Source: Effrenium voratum (Eukaryota; Sar; Dinophyceae; Suessiales; Symbiodiniaceae). Taken from it: a DNA stretch of 64,000 nt. Shown here piece after piece: positions 1 to 62,200 of the stretch. Where the stretch lies: NCBI GenBank assembly GCA_963377175.1, contig CAUJNA010001890.1:1630315-1694314 (forward strand), in the 5' to 3' direction. The position numbers were made by a program, and so were the translations under genes. The stretch's first letter is position 1; each line of letters starts with the position of its first letter. The notes beneath the pieces were generated by a model. That model saw only the letters and a list, made by a program, of their open reading frames with translations. It searched no databases and was not told where the DNA came from.

Positions 1-522
1 GGTACTAAAATGGAATCCTGGTAAGTGGAAACATGGACCAAAACCTGCGTAACCCTAGCTCTTAAATTTTGAGCCACACCCATTGTACAGGAAGCTCAGT
101 GGAAGCCGACAACCATTTGGTTCTGGGGGCCCATGCCTCATGTTGAGGCCAGCTCTGTGCTTGTCATGGGGGTCCCGAGCACGACGCCAAGGGACTCCGA
201 GAGTGATAGGATGGATGGACGAAATCCATTTGGCACCTAACAATAAACCCAACGCAATGATATGATTCCCTGGTAAATGCCAACAAACAATGGTTTCAAC
301 CATGGCTTCTTAGGTGGTGCGACATGGACATCGTCCATTCACAGTAGCGGCACAGTAGGCGCAATTCCCTTTATGTGGCCAAGGGGATGCCTAAACGAAG
401 ATATATCCATTTTTGCCCAGCTGGTTCTCGAAAAAAAAAATGACTGCACAAAGGCCCGCCTTTCGACCTCGCACCAAAGCAGGAACAGGCAACGGTTAGG
501 ATTGGGCTTGAAGTAATTACAC

Positions 523-635
523 TAGGTCCTCCAGTAGAGAGGTTAGAGTAAGGGTACCCGTTTTTCTCTAGTCTATATCAGTAGGGGAACCCTCCCCCCA
601 AAAAAAGGTAAAAGGGCACTACTGGGGGATCTAGT
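523..635. repeat. Family C inverted-repeat element
   Basis: Ends CTAGGTCCTCCAG and GGGGGATCTAG, with the conserved core GTCTAT...AGTAGGGGAACCCTCCC...AAAGGGCACTACT. Confidence 0.85.
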
Positions 636-886
636 ACATGTTGGGGAGACCTCAAAATTACCTTTGGGGGTGGTTCCCCTTCAAAAACCACCAGTTTGGA
701 ATGAGCAAAAATCGGATAGCATCCCCAACCAGCTCCAGGTGCTAACTGATTGTTCATGTCAACCCCCTAGAATAGACCATGTCCTTTCTAAACCCTGATT
801 AGCACGGTCCTCCGGATGAATCCGAGCTTAGCATTAGTGACAATTCTCCTAAAGATTAGCATGGAACCCAAACAGCCACCATTTGT

Positions 887-991
887 ACCTGGAGTCTCCT
901 TCTGATCCTTTAAAAATGGGTCCATGACCCTTTCTTTATTTGGGGTAATGACCAACCATTTTTGATTCGTGTCAGAAGGAGGCTCCAGGTA
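887..991. repeat. Family A inverted-repeat element
   Basis: TACCTGGAGTCTCCTTCTGA at one end and TCAGAAGGAGGCTCCAGGTA at the other, with an AT-rich interior and a second inner inverted repeat around AAAAATGG/CCATTTTT. Confidence 0.85.
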
Positions 992-1175
992 GTTTGGACC
1001 CTCAAACTATCCATAAAAAAGGGAACTTACCCCAGAAAACTCCACCTTAAACAGAGAAAAACAAATGAGGCGGAAAAAAAACGCATTATGGTTGGCGAAT
1101 TCCTTTTCTTTTTACTGGGTAGCTTTTGGGGGCTAATGTTACAAAACCTCAAGGCACTCACGACAGATCCCGAGC

Positions 1176-50278
<49,103 letters not shown>

Positions 50279-53079
50279 CTGCGGAATATGTCGGATCCCG
50301 GGTTCTTGTACAAAAGCCAAACCCCTAAACTACCAAACCAAATCACCAAGTAAAGAGAAGCCGCTTGGACGTCCACTTAGCGAGTCGCACATATCCCCCA
50401 AGGCGGGACCACGGCTCCGGGGCAACTTGGCTCAAAAGAGCCCAGTGACTCTGGCACGGCCAGTCGCCCAAACTTTTTTGGCTCACGTGGATGTGGCTGT
50501 CCCTTTTTTGAGGCTCCACAGCTCTGTTCGGGTGGTTGAAGGGAAGCCAGAAAGGCAACCATCCATTTTGGGGGCCCAAAAAAAGAGCCCCAAAGGATCC
50601 AGGTTCCATGTAACCTTGACTGGCCCCATTTTCAGTTTTACCAGCAAGGTGATAGGTCAACGAGAAACACCCGGGTGTGGAATTTGATAACCCCCAAGAC
50701 ACATTCGAAATGACCCTGCTTGACCAGGTCCTCAAAAACACCGCTAGCTTTTTCCAGTCAGGTTAGAATACCCCTCTTGCTGCAGTCTATTCTATTTGGG
50801 GAACCCTCCCCCCAAAAAAGAAACGGTGGACGGGCACTGGGGGACCTGGACAAAGAGACCTATAGATCCTCAGGAGGCCTCAGGCCTGGGCTCGCGACGC
50901 AGCACTCGGCTCGAGGCTCGAAGATTTTTGCTTCGCGTCTTTGGCGTCTTTGGCAACTTCCGACCGCCGACGATTTCAGAGGCGACGGCCGACTGCGCTG
51001 CGCGCGGATTCGCGACAACGCCGTGGAAACGGACACGAACCGAAAAGGCCTGCCCGCAACGGGCGAGGGCCCGAACGTTGTGTCAGAACCAGCGACCTCT
51101 TGATCTGCATGGCTTCATCTTGCCGTTATCTTTGAAGCCACCCTATCTTCTTCCATACCCGGACCCTCAAACTTCCAACCTAAAAATTGCAACCCAAAGT
51201 TCTGGCTGGTGCATTCCAACTTCTTTATGGGTACCTAGAGTCTCCTTCTGAACCTGTAAAAATGGGTTGGCCATTGCCCAAAATAAAGAAATGGGCCATG
51301 GGCCCATTTTTCATTTGGGTCAAAGGAGACGCCAGGTTGCTCTCCCGGGTGGTACTTCCACTTGCTCTCAGAGAAACTAGCCGTGTTCCTCTGGACACCC
51401 CCTGGAATGATATGATGCCCCCGTAAATACCAACCAAGGTGCTGGTTTCAACCATGGTTGCGAAGTGGGCGACACGGATTTCGCAACCATCCACGGTATG
51501 TTTTCTTGGGGATAACATTGACTTGAAGAGAAGGACGTGAAAAACAAAGAAACAGGGCAAGCTACAGCTTGGGGTCCACCTATCGCTTGAGGGCTAGCGG
51601 CTTCCATTGGAGTCGCGCTCAGCGTGGAGCACGCCTTGTTGCTGGCACATCTTGGCCAGCTGGCCGTTGGCCTGGCAAGGGTCTTCACAGGGGGGTGTAT
51701 CGCAAGTGGTCCCTCCATTCTTTGCATGGCTTTCTTGCCGACCGAATGCCTTGAGACCTCGCTACGAGCACTTCAATGCACGCCTTCGTACTGTGGAGGG
51801 GCGTAATGCATTTCGCACCACCTAAGAAATCCCTTGTTTGATACTGATTCCCCTGGAAACTTCAAGAAACACTGGCTTCCCGTGGTTTCGAAAGTGGTGC
51901 GCGAAATGGATCTTGTAACCATCCAGTGTAGCATCTCCATTGTCCACTCCCCCCGTTATATCTGGTCGCTGCTGTCGGCTCCGCTGGCGGGAGCCTGTGA
52001 AAAAGCTTAGGGTCTGCTCGGTCACAGCTAGTCGGGCCCGGTCGCTGGCAAGACATCTCAAAGTCTGTCACAGCTGCTCGCACAGCTTCTCGTGTTGCAT
52101 GGTGTTCTACAAAACTATCGTTTTGATCTCGTTCATTTGGGGGAACCATCTCGGTTCATTTGCGACCGTATCATACATAATCAGTTGTTGGCAAATTGGT
52201 CGGTCGCTCATGTGGCACCTGGACCCTCTGTCCACTTTGCGGTTGTAAAGGAAAGGGAAACCACCCTTGGGTCCTCAAACAAACTAGCAAGGGAAATGAC
52301 AAGGGGCAGACTCACCAAACTGCGACTTAAAATGGGGGCTGCTCACAAAAAATCCATGCCACTGGGGTAAACACAATAAATATATTCATGGGTGTCTAAC
52401 AGGTTTGGGAAAAGAATGAGGGTATGGCGAAGTGAATAGTCCATTGTGGTTTCCTTTAAGGGATCCTTTTTGGCGAGGGTGCTCCGAAGACGCTCGGAAG
52501 ACCCCACTCGTACCGCAAGGAAAAGCACACTTACCTAAAGGAAGGCCAAAGGAACCCAAAACTTCGTGGTCAACCCTTGCCAGCACCCAATGGCTGGCAA
52601 ACGGCCCCAAAACCGTCATATTAATCATACTGTGGATGGACGAAATCTTGCACCACCTAACAATCCCAACGGAATGACATGATTCCCCTGTAAATACCAA
52701 CAAGAAATGGCAAAAAAACCATGGTTTCAAAGTGGTGCGAGAAGTGGATTTTGTAACCATCCACAGTATCAGGAGGTCACCTAACAGACCAGTTGCCAGC
52801 CATGGGGGGTGGCTGGGCTGGGTGGGGCTTCTTCTTTTGAAGAACCGAATGGGGACTTGGGTCCCAACAGGCCAGCAAGGCGTTTGCCTCGCGCAACGGG
52901 GCCTAGGTTCCGAACTAAGCACCTAGGAGTTGGCCAATATCCCAAAAAGGTCCTTTTGTGTTCTGTGCTTCTTCTAGAAACCGTCCGAAAAACGAAAGAA
53001 AACCCGCCTCAAACCCAACTGGCTCCCAAATAAAAAAAACGCCCCTTGGGACCTCCAGAAGCTCCAATGGAGGGTCTTT
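50279..53079. other. Interval upstream of ABCA E1
   Basis: No Walker B or other ABCA exon seen. Holds a divergent C element (50725-50850), an A element (51232-51338) and D elements (51404-51500, 51788-51930, 52630-52766). A hydrophobic plus-strand frame at 51624-51806 is not matched to any family. Confidence 0.6.
52630..52766. repeat. Family D inverted-repeat element
   Basis: CTGTGGATGGACGAAATCTTG...TTTTGTAACCATCCACAG, flanked by TA on both sides (ATA|...|TAT). Confidence 0.92.
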
Positions 53080-53183
53080 TACCTGGACCCTGAAAATTCC
53101 AACTGAAAGATGGGTTGGAACCCAACCTTGTGGAATGGGTGACGTCCAACCTTTTGATGGGTAGTTCTTTTGGGTCCAGGTAA
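53080..53183. repeat. Family B inverted-repeat element abutting an exon
   Basis: TACCTGGACCCTGAAAATTCC...TTCTTTTGGGTCCAGGTA; its end coincides with the 3' boundary of ABCC-type exon 6. Confidence 0.9.
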
Positions 53184-53293
53184 TACCCCAAACGCCGGAA
53201 GTCCGGAAGATCCATCTCGCCTTCCGGAGTAAGAACTCCGGGTTTCCGCGCTCCACCACGCGCCCTTCCTCGAAGACGAAGATGTTGTCAAAC
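53184..53293 (-). CDS. ABCC-type exon 6, domain C-terminus
   Basis: Contains FDNIFVFEEGRVVERGNPEF then LLRKARWIFRTSG, the C-terminal part of an ABCC/ABCB domain (DxIxVxxxGRVVExGxxxxLL). Acceptor CCTGAG|GTT. A family B element abuts its 3' end. Confidence 0.82.
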
Positions 53294-56200
53294 CTCAGGC
53301 GCTGCGAACGGAACGAGAGATTTCGGGGCCCAGCCAAAACGTGCCCACAAATCCACAAGCCTCCAAATATCCCAGCTTTTGTGTGGAGCATGATTTCAAC
53401 GGACCCTTCAAACTTCCCTTAAAAGTTGGTCATTGCCCAAAACATATGCGATGAATCCTTTTTTTTTGGGCTTACTAGAACAGGAAATTGCTTTGGAACA
53501 ACTCGACTTTGTGTCGTCCGTGTTCGGAAGCGAACGCTCGCGAAAACTGCAATACCTTGCCTGGTCCTTGCAGGACACAAGGCTCTGAATGAAATGATCG
53601 GCATGTTATGCAGACCCTGTACACTATACCATTCGGCGCCAATTCTTGGGCCAAACCATGAAGCAACTCCACATTCATTCGACATTCGATCTCAAATATG
53701 ACTCTGGACATCTTGTGCCAAAGTGGGATGTCGTGAAGACGACTTGATCACTTTCAAGAGCAAGTCGAACAGAAACCGGCCACCTAAAACCCACAGCCTC
53801 CAATTTCGGAATTCGGTGGCCCGAAGTTCGACCGTGACCAATCGGTATGAGTCCTAAGAAAAAGCTTCCTTTCGGATGCGGAGAACACATGGGCTCGATC
53901 CCGATTGGCTTGGGGTTGTACTACTGAGCCCTGAGGAATTGGTCGAAACGTCTGCAGGTATCGCATCCTATCACTCTAAGGGTAGCTTCCCCATTCTTTC
54001 CAGGGATCCTTCTTTCTGGAAAACCACCAAAAACCCTGGGAAAACAGCTGGTTATTGAAAAGAACGATGGTTGAACAGAATGGGGAATCAACCCCGAGAA
54101 TCACATCCTATCTCCTCACCAAGGAGGTGGAACTGGACACCTGGTCCACTCGCTCGATGGCCCGTTTGCTCTCCCTGTCCCAGTCGATGCGCCACATGGC
54201 AAACATGCAGGGCACCACGTGGCAGATCTTCCTTCGTTGAGTTGCATTTGCTTAAGCCCCTTGGACAAACATATTTCCAGTAGTGATGGGTTCCCTTTAA
54301 AACCAACAGGGGCAGAAACATTCCTAAGCAAATGGAAGTTGATGTGCTGAAAGTGAAAACAACTTTCAGTGAACCTCACCCCAAACCCTCAAACTACCCA
54401 TAAAAGGGGAAACAAAACTGCAATAACCAAACTTTACCCTGCAGTTCAAACCACCATGCAACCAATGGGGGTTCATGTAACCACCATGGTTCACCTAAGG
54501 ATTGTCATCATCCAAATTGGGTCAGCCCTTCTTTCAATGTTTGAGAGGGAGGCAAGTGGAATCGGGTAGAGGTCCAAGGATATGGCTTGGAATTGCCAAG
54601 CTTCCCAAGGCAATGTCCGGCACAGAGTCCGAAAACTCCCCACCGAAAGACGAAGCCAAAGAGAAGAGCCAGGGGAAAGCCTCGGATTATTTTGGGACAA
54701 ACATGGCACTCTTGCACCCAAATCCTTCCCGAAAAAAAGGAACAAGGCCCAGTTGCCATGGGGAAACAAAAAGGAGTTGTTGTTTGTTGTTGTGGTTGTT
54801 GTTTCTGAAAAATTAAAGGGAAGCAAGAAAACCCTTGCCAAAGAAATGAAAAAGGGTACCACTGATCTGGGAAACTAACACCCAAATAGGCTCCGATGGC
54901 CCATCGTCCACTGATGCTCTGTTGACCGCAGGATGTCAAGACCCCAACGATGTAGGCGAGTACTGCATCCAGACTGCTGTAGATCAGCATGGGCCAAACC
55001 AGCGTGTCTAGGAGTTGGAGCACTGCGACATTTTGTGTGAAGAGAAGACCCCACTGCCTGGTGAAGATCAGCAGTAGAGTTGCTGGAATTGTGAGCCATA
55101 GCCTTGGTTGCTGTTGACCCCCCCTGCAAAAAATAAAATAAAAAATTGCGGGTTTAGTGGGAAAACCCAACTTGACTTCCCAAAAAGTTAAGTTGTCTAA
55201 AGATCCAACCCAATAGCATTCAAGCAGCAGTATGAGCCGCAGCCCTGCTTTCTCAGCAACGGCAGCTTCTGCTGGCTGGGCAGCACCCAGTTGATTGCCG
55301 ACTCGGCCACTGATGGCCATGCGAAGTCCACTGGGAATCTGATAGCAGGTGGTTTGCGTCAGCTGGTAGATGGACAGGGCTGACAGGCAGGTGTCAGGAT
55401 CAGCTAGCATGCTGGCAGCCAAGGTTAAGGATTCTCCCACGAAATACTCCTCACTTGCCCCAATGGCCCAATGGAAATAAAAGGTGCACCTTTTGCTGTC
55501 TTGACTGGACCAAAGCAAGAAAACCAAAAGGTCAGATCTGGCTGATCCGCTTTGGGCAACTGAGTCTCAGTGTTCATCCAAACACCTGGCAAGGCGATTT
55601 CCAAGTAGGGCCCCCAATCTTTGAAGGCTTCGGAACTAAAGCCTCGCCAGGTCTGCACACATGTGGACGAGCAGGAGATGTACAAATAGATGAGCAAGGC
55701 TTGAAGTGCCGTGCTGATGGTCATTGCCACCCCCGCGCCCATGTACGTCCAGGATGTTGAAAACGTGAAGTATACCTTAGTGGTGCGTTGATCCAGAACA
55801 AACTTTTCGGGGACCTGAAGGCTCTCGATTGATTCTGGACCCTCCAAATGTAGGGGTATTATTTCCAGTCTCCAGGGTCTTCATAGGGCCCTTTATGGTG
55901 TCTGGAGGGGTCAAGAGCCGGGGATATGTGAATATCCCTCCCTCAAGTTCACTCAAGTCTGAAAGTCAAAGGAGTCGTCTGGCGAACCACCAAGACGTGG
56001 TGGGAAAGAAGCCTTTCTGCGATATCAAAGTGCTTGTTCCCATGACTACTTTATCACTTTGGGGATTCCCTCCACTCACAGAAACTGCCTAAACCTCCAG
56101 TTTGCTCAAGTCCCCTGGAAAAAATATGCCAGTATTGACAGCTTCCCCTCAAATCCAACAGGTGAAAAAAAACAACAACATATTATTGAACAAAGGGAAG

Positions 56201-59200
56201 TACACCCCCCAAATTGTCCACATGCACCAAGATTCTGTCATCATAGCATGCAGCGGCAGCGCGAGGAGAATCACCCACATGCGTGGGTGGTTGTTCTTCT
56301 GTGCCACCAGCCACATGCCAATGGAGCGCTGGATGCCCATAAAAGGGGTCACCAACAGGACGCAATACGCATAGCGGCCTGCAACCGTGGCAAAGGCCTC
56401 ATCCATGTGGAGGCAAAGCAAGATGGGCTTGATGAACCTTTGTGGTGTATCGATCCCTCGCTACAAAAATAGACTTTCAGTGCTGGCTGTTGACTGTTGA
56501 TTGCAAACCTCCGCGTTGCTCGTTTGCTTGTCCCCTATACACCCAGCTAGAGTCATCCCTCCAAACACCAAAAGTTGAAAAGTCCGAACGTATAATTGGT
56601 AGCCGCCAAGGAACACCAACAGCAAGACACAGGGCAAGGAGCCAAGCAATGTCACCAGCAAGGCTCTTTGCAGCACCAAGGCCATTGCCAAGTTGTTGCC
56701 CGCTCCAAATGCTTGCGATGCAAGGGTGGATATACCCACAGTGAGTCCTCCAACTAGAGAAGTTCCAAGGACATTGTTCACACTGCTCGACAAACTCACG
56801 GGTCCCAGAATCTCTTTGCCCAGATGTCCAACCGCGATCCAGGTAACCCAGGTGGATGCTCGCTGCAGCAAATTTGCGCCTGCCACCGGCAGAGTCAAGC
56901 AGAACTGATGCCACGCCTCTCGCCCAATCAGCTTGGCACTGATGACCATGGCAATGCAAAATCTGGGCCTGACTCTGGGGTACTATGTTCGGATTCTGAT
57001 TTATGCTTCGTCTTCTATGTCCTCCAGTAGATACGAGTAAGTGGAATACGGGTACCAACTTTTTTCTGTGGTCTATTTTAGTAGGGGAACCCTCCCCAAA
57101 AAAGAGGTAAAAGGGCACTACTGGGGTGGTTCATGTTTCGTCTACCTTCAGAATGTTCTTTTGGGATGAGACCTGCAACAAGCAAGAACTAGATCAACAT
57201 CTCGCGGAGGATCCAGTTGCTGAGCTACTGCTCTGACAAGTGGCTATATAAAAAAAGAACTTGACCAGCGAAGCACAAGTGAAAGCAACATAGTTCAGAA
57301 CATGGCAATAGGAGATTCACAGAATACGAAACACGTGCATGTTTGGTTTTCGGTCTTCTTTCACCTGCAAAAGCTGCAGCTGCACAAACAACTGCCTAGA
57401 CCCTCAAACCGCCAGGGAGCTCACCCCGATGTTCGGGACAATAACTATTCAGTGGGGAACTTTGAGGGTCCAGGTGCACATGTCCCAGTCTGCTTTACTG
57501 GGAATGGCAGAACATCGCTGACACTGATTTGCAAACCGTGCCATTCTCGCGGCTATTGAGCGATGCGGTCCTGGGAGGTGTCGTCCCAATAGGTATACCC
57601 ACGACTCCAAACAACTACAGCACACCCAACCTGCCGAGAGTTCTCTTGACCAAAGACCAGCCAATTCGCCTTTATGAATTGGAATCCACAAGTCATATGT
57701 TTTTTGTTTGCTTTGCCCCTGAACGGTAAACACATCGACAAGTTGAAGAAGTTGCGACTTCCTCGCCGATGTAAGTGAAGTACACTGGATGCCAAGCGGC
57801 CCCATTTTTTTAAAGCAAATGTCCCTGAACTCAGTTGCCCCTTAGGGACCCACAATTACAGGTGAACACCTTTTGGGGCCGCTCAGGAGGAACCAAGGGG
57901 AACCAACAGGTCAAATGATCGATTCCCTTGCAAGTGAACCCCGGATTCATAAACCCCTGGTTGAATAACAGGGACATGTTTTCGTGGGGATTCGTCGTTT
58001 TTGGGGAGCCCTCCTGCGCGCCGACGTTGAATGAATGCCGAGTCCAAACATGTACAATCAAAGACCACGATATAAGACACTGGCTCCCCTTCACCCTCCC
58101 TCCCCCTAAATAAAAAAACAACGAAACGAAACAAAAGCTAAAGAGCACACCCCACAGAGCCCCCACCGAGCCGCTAAGACATTGAGACCTATGAGTCTCC
58201 ATAACCCTTTCCAAAACTGGGGGAGTGAATATGCCCAAAGCTAAGGGGGTCATGACACCTTTTCCAAAGCCTCATTTGAGCTATCCACATGTTCGGAAAC
58301 GCCATGGGAGCTACAGAACTCATCCGCCATCCATCCGCCCCGAAAGACCGAATCCTTGCAAACAAATCTGGGCCCAACTCTGTGTAAAAGTCAACCATTG
58401 GCTGGGAATAGTACGCCCAGATATCGGGAGAAGATAAGCCAAGATAAGCCAAGATAAGCCAAGATAAGCCAAGATAAGCCAAGATAAGCCAAGATAATTA
58501 AGCCCACCTGCACCCTCAAAAATCCCCTTTTCAACTTAGCTTATTGCCCCCAACTTATGAGTTTTTATGGGTAGTTTCAGGCTCCAGGCAGGTGGAATGT
58601 GGACCCAACGGCAAAAGCTTTCCCGAATCCCTGGAACGGATCTTTTGAACCCTCCCTCTTTCAGCTGCCTACCAAACCACCCTATGGCCTTATCGACATA
58701 TCTGAAAATCTGGGGAAGAAGCAACGCCAACAGCCAGTAGCTGTTGTGCTAATTCCCGGGCGGGGGTTGGTCAATTGTTTTGGCCCCAAATGACCATGCG
58801 TAGCTGCAAGATCAAAGCCAAACAAGCATTTGGAGAGAGTCATCAACATGTTGGTTGGGACCCCCTCGCAATGCGTAGTTTCCCATTTAGTGGAACATAT
58901 TTTGTTTGTTTGTGGTTTTCCCCCAATGGTCATCCCATGTAAATGAGATTTTGATCAACCCATTTGTAATCCCAAACCCCGTGGGATTACCAGGAAAACA
59001 AGGGCTTTAACCCATCCATCTAAGCAGTGTCTCCCGGCCCCGCCGACGGATTAATCAACCCCGCGACATCTCATTGGTATGATGAAAACAAGGAGCCAGC
59101 ACTGGATGTGGTTCCTTCCCCTAGTTAAACTTCTCGTGGGATATGTCATAAATCGCTATCGAAACCATAGTCTGATGGTTGGACACCGCCAAGACAAAGA

Positions 59201-62200
59201 TCATCTTGAAGGGCCATCAGCCCGGCTTTGGGAAAAAAGCTCGCAGCAGGAACGAGTCTACGTTTACCTTTTTGTGTTTTTGTGACTTCCCCTGGTTTTG
59301 CAATACGTTTGGGCTGAGGGCAGACATTTAGGTAACGAAGGGTGCAGGAAAGCTTGGCCTCGAAATTACCTCCATGTCACCTCTTGGCTGGGCCTCACAA
59401 AAACGATAGGCAGAGTCACAAGCCTCCCCTCGAAAGCCTCCCTTGCCTTTACGATCCCAGGTTCCGGTGCATTCCCCAGGACACCCTGAGGTTCAACTTG
59501 CCCAGATCTATTCTTAACCAGATTTATTCTTCAAACCAATCAAAAGGACGGCTCTAGTGATCTTTACTCTGGGGTTGAACTTACCCCCCAGTAAAACAAA
59601 GGCTTTGGGACCCAATTTAGATGATAATAATCCGTAGGATTAAATCATGGTGGTTGTATGAACCCAACCATTGTCTTCATGCTAATTTGCAATGGGAAAG
59701 TCCGATTTCTTGAGAACCCGCAAGTGGGTGTGTCCTTTCGTTATACCACCAAGGATGGGTTCCTGCTGGTTTCCCTCTAAAACTATGCAAAAAAAAGGGG
59801 TGCCTTCCGTGCCTTCCGAATGAATTGGCCCACGCCAAAGGCCCCCAACTTCGGCACAGACGCTCTCGGATGTAGTGAAGACGATGGCACACCACCACCA
59901 AGGTCCAGTCCTGCGCGATCAGAAAGGCAGTGGATCCATTTTTTCCTGTATTATAATGCTACCTTCTTGGAGACATTGTGACGTGGCCATGTTTGGGGAC
60001 CAAAAGGAAAGCCGAAGCCGATTGTTCTACGGCGTACTACGGGTACCTTCCAATTCCATTCTTTCCAGGAATCCTTCTTTCTAGAGGACCTTCAGAAATT
60101 CAGGGAAACCGGCTGGTTTTTGAAAAGAACGATGGTTGAAAAGAATGAACAAGGAATCAACCCCTAGATGTATGGGAGGTAACCATGGGCGTACCACCGC
60201 TTAAAGACCAAAAAAGGAACATAGCAGGTTACCTAGAATATGGGTAACAGGGATCCACTGGATAGCTGTACTTGGATGTTTAAGTGGCTTAGGCTGTAAC
60301 CAAGATTTGAACTGGGGTGCCCTCAAAATGCCAGGGTGCCCTCACATGAAGACAGACCCGTATATTCCGTGGATCTTCAACCCACTTCGTTGGAACTAAT
60401 CCCACAAGAAGCCCGCAACATGCTTTTTTGTGGGAAAAGCGGGGAACCTCGAAACCACCACACTTAGATTTGGAGTAAACTAAACTACCTGGCCCCTCAA
60501 AATTCCCGGTTTGGGTAGTTCGTTCAGGTCCAGGTAAAAAGTATTTAGCCCATAGCATTGGTTCCACAAAAGGAGCTTGGATTCCGTGGGTGATTGAAAT
60601 ATTTTGAAGTTCTAGCTCGTTCCCTTTGAAGGGTCCAAAATGGACCATAGGCAAATGTCTGTTAAACAATTGGCAAAACTTTCTGGGGGTGGCTGTTTCG
60701 AGGATACCTGTTGTGGAGTTGGCTTAAAGGACACCAAAGGGAAAGCAATTCGCGATTCGGGGTCCGCCATCTGGAAAACATGTGAGACACCAAACGTAAG
60801 CCGGGGTTGAATGGAAAACTCTAACCGTAAGTAGAGTTCCCTAAGTGGAGGGAAAGCGCGGCGCCTTCGTTGGCCGAGTTTTAAAGCAAAGCCTTCTCCC
60901 GCCAAACAAACAAAGAAGAGAGGTGGCAAAAAGGGCAACTGCGAGGGGATCAAAGGAATACCATGTTGGCTGGAATTGATAGGCTTCCAAGCCAAGCTTT
61001 CCCGCCTTGTTCAGGCCCTGTAGCAGGGTCTCGTGGATGAGCTTGTCCTGGGGACACAGATAGGCCAAGGAAATCAAGAAAGGACGTGCCTGCTGGTTTC
61101 CGGCTTGAGTTGATCTGAAAGGAAAACACCCCGCCCCCCAACTGGCCCCCCACAACAACAAAAAAAATGGGCTGGGAAAACGAGACAAACACCGAAGCCA
61201 CAAACCAGCGGAAACCCACGTAGTAACCCTTAAGAGAAACCAAGAGTCCGTCTCCAAGTCGCACGCCGCCGTGGGCTCATCGCACAGCAGCAGCTGCGGC
61301 AAGGCGCCAGGCGGCTGCAACTCGCGACCGGCGGGGCTGGCGCCGGAGCTTTCACGCAGCCTCGGGCAGAGCGCGGTTTCCAGGGATCTGGGTGAAGTAT
61401 AATATTTCACCCACAAACATCCTCTCAAAAACCTGGGTTCAAAAACCTGGGTTGAACCGGAAACCAACATGTTCAGCAAATGGAAGGTGTTGAGAGGCGC
61501 TAATTACTTTCGGAAATGGCTTCCCCTGATTCCCCTGTAAGATTCCATGTCCTCATGCACGGGACCTGGTCCTCGTTTGCGGATATTCGCGCTCGTTTTG
61601 CGCTTGGTTGGCGCTTGCTTTGAGCTTGGATTTCTGCCCGCTCCGTCAGCTCGGTTGATGACGACCCGCTGTTTTGCGCTACGTTTGGTCTCAGGGCAGG
61701 AATGTAGGCGAAGGACGCTCCAGGACATGGACAAGTACGAGCAGGCGACATCACTGACGAATATGGGTGGATACCTTATCACCTCAGCATGGGGGAGGGT
61801 TGAATCGGACGCCTGGGGCACTCCAATTGCCCTCCTCTTGTTTTGGGGGGGGAGTACTCCAAAAACTACCCCACACCCCACACCCCCCACCCCACCCCAC
61901 CCCACCCCACCCCACCCCACCCCACCCCACCCCACCCCACCCCACCCCACCCCACCCCACCCCACCCCACCCCACCCCACCCCACCCCACCCCACCCCAC
62001 CCCACCCCACCCCACCCCACCCCACCCCACCCCACCCCACCCCACCCCACCCCACCCCACCCCACCCCGCCCCGCCCCGCCCCGCCCCGCCCCGCCCCGC
62101 CCCGCCCCGCCCCGCCCCGCCCCGCCCCGCCCCACTCCGCCCCACCCCACCGACCCACCGACCGAGGACTCCGCTTAGGCTCCACCAGCACTCGCGCCAG

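Larger units (their letters stand above)
1..1175. other. Non-coding: elements D, C, A, B
   Basis: Downstream of ABCA E29 on the minus strand. Holds a D element (about 205-350), a C element (523-635), an A element (887-991) and a degenerate B element (991-1145). No exon seen. Confidence 0.7.
57000..59857. other. Interval between MATE and ABCC-type exon 5
   Basis: Holds a C element (57019-57125), B (57393-57476), F-like (57830-57950), an L-like stretch (57940-58010), and a decamer repeat (58431-58497). An open minus-strand frame at 58300-58425 (FYTELGPDLFARIRSFGADG) is not assigned. Confidence 0.55.

Noticed and set aside
50890..51110. GC-rich stretch with open frames on the plus strand
   Set aside because: No recognisable motif, no splice context like the other exons, and not ABCA Walker B in any frame.
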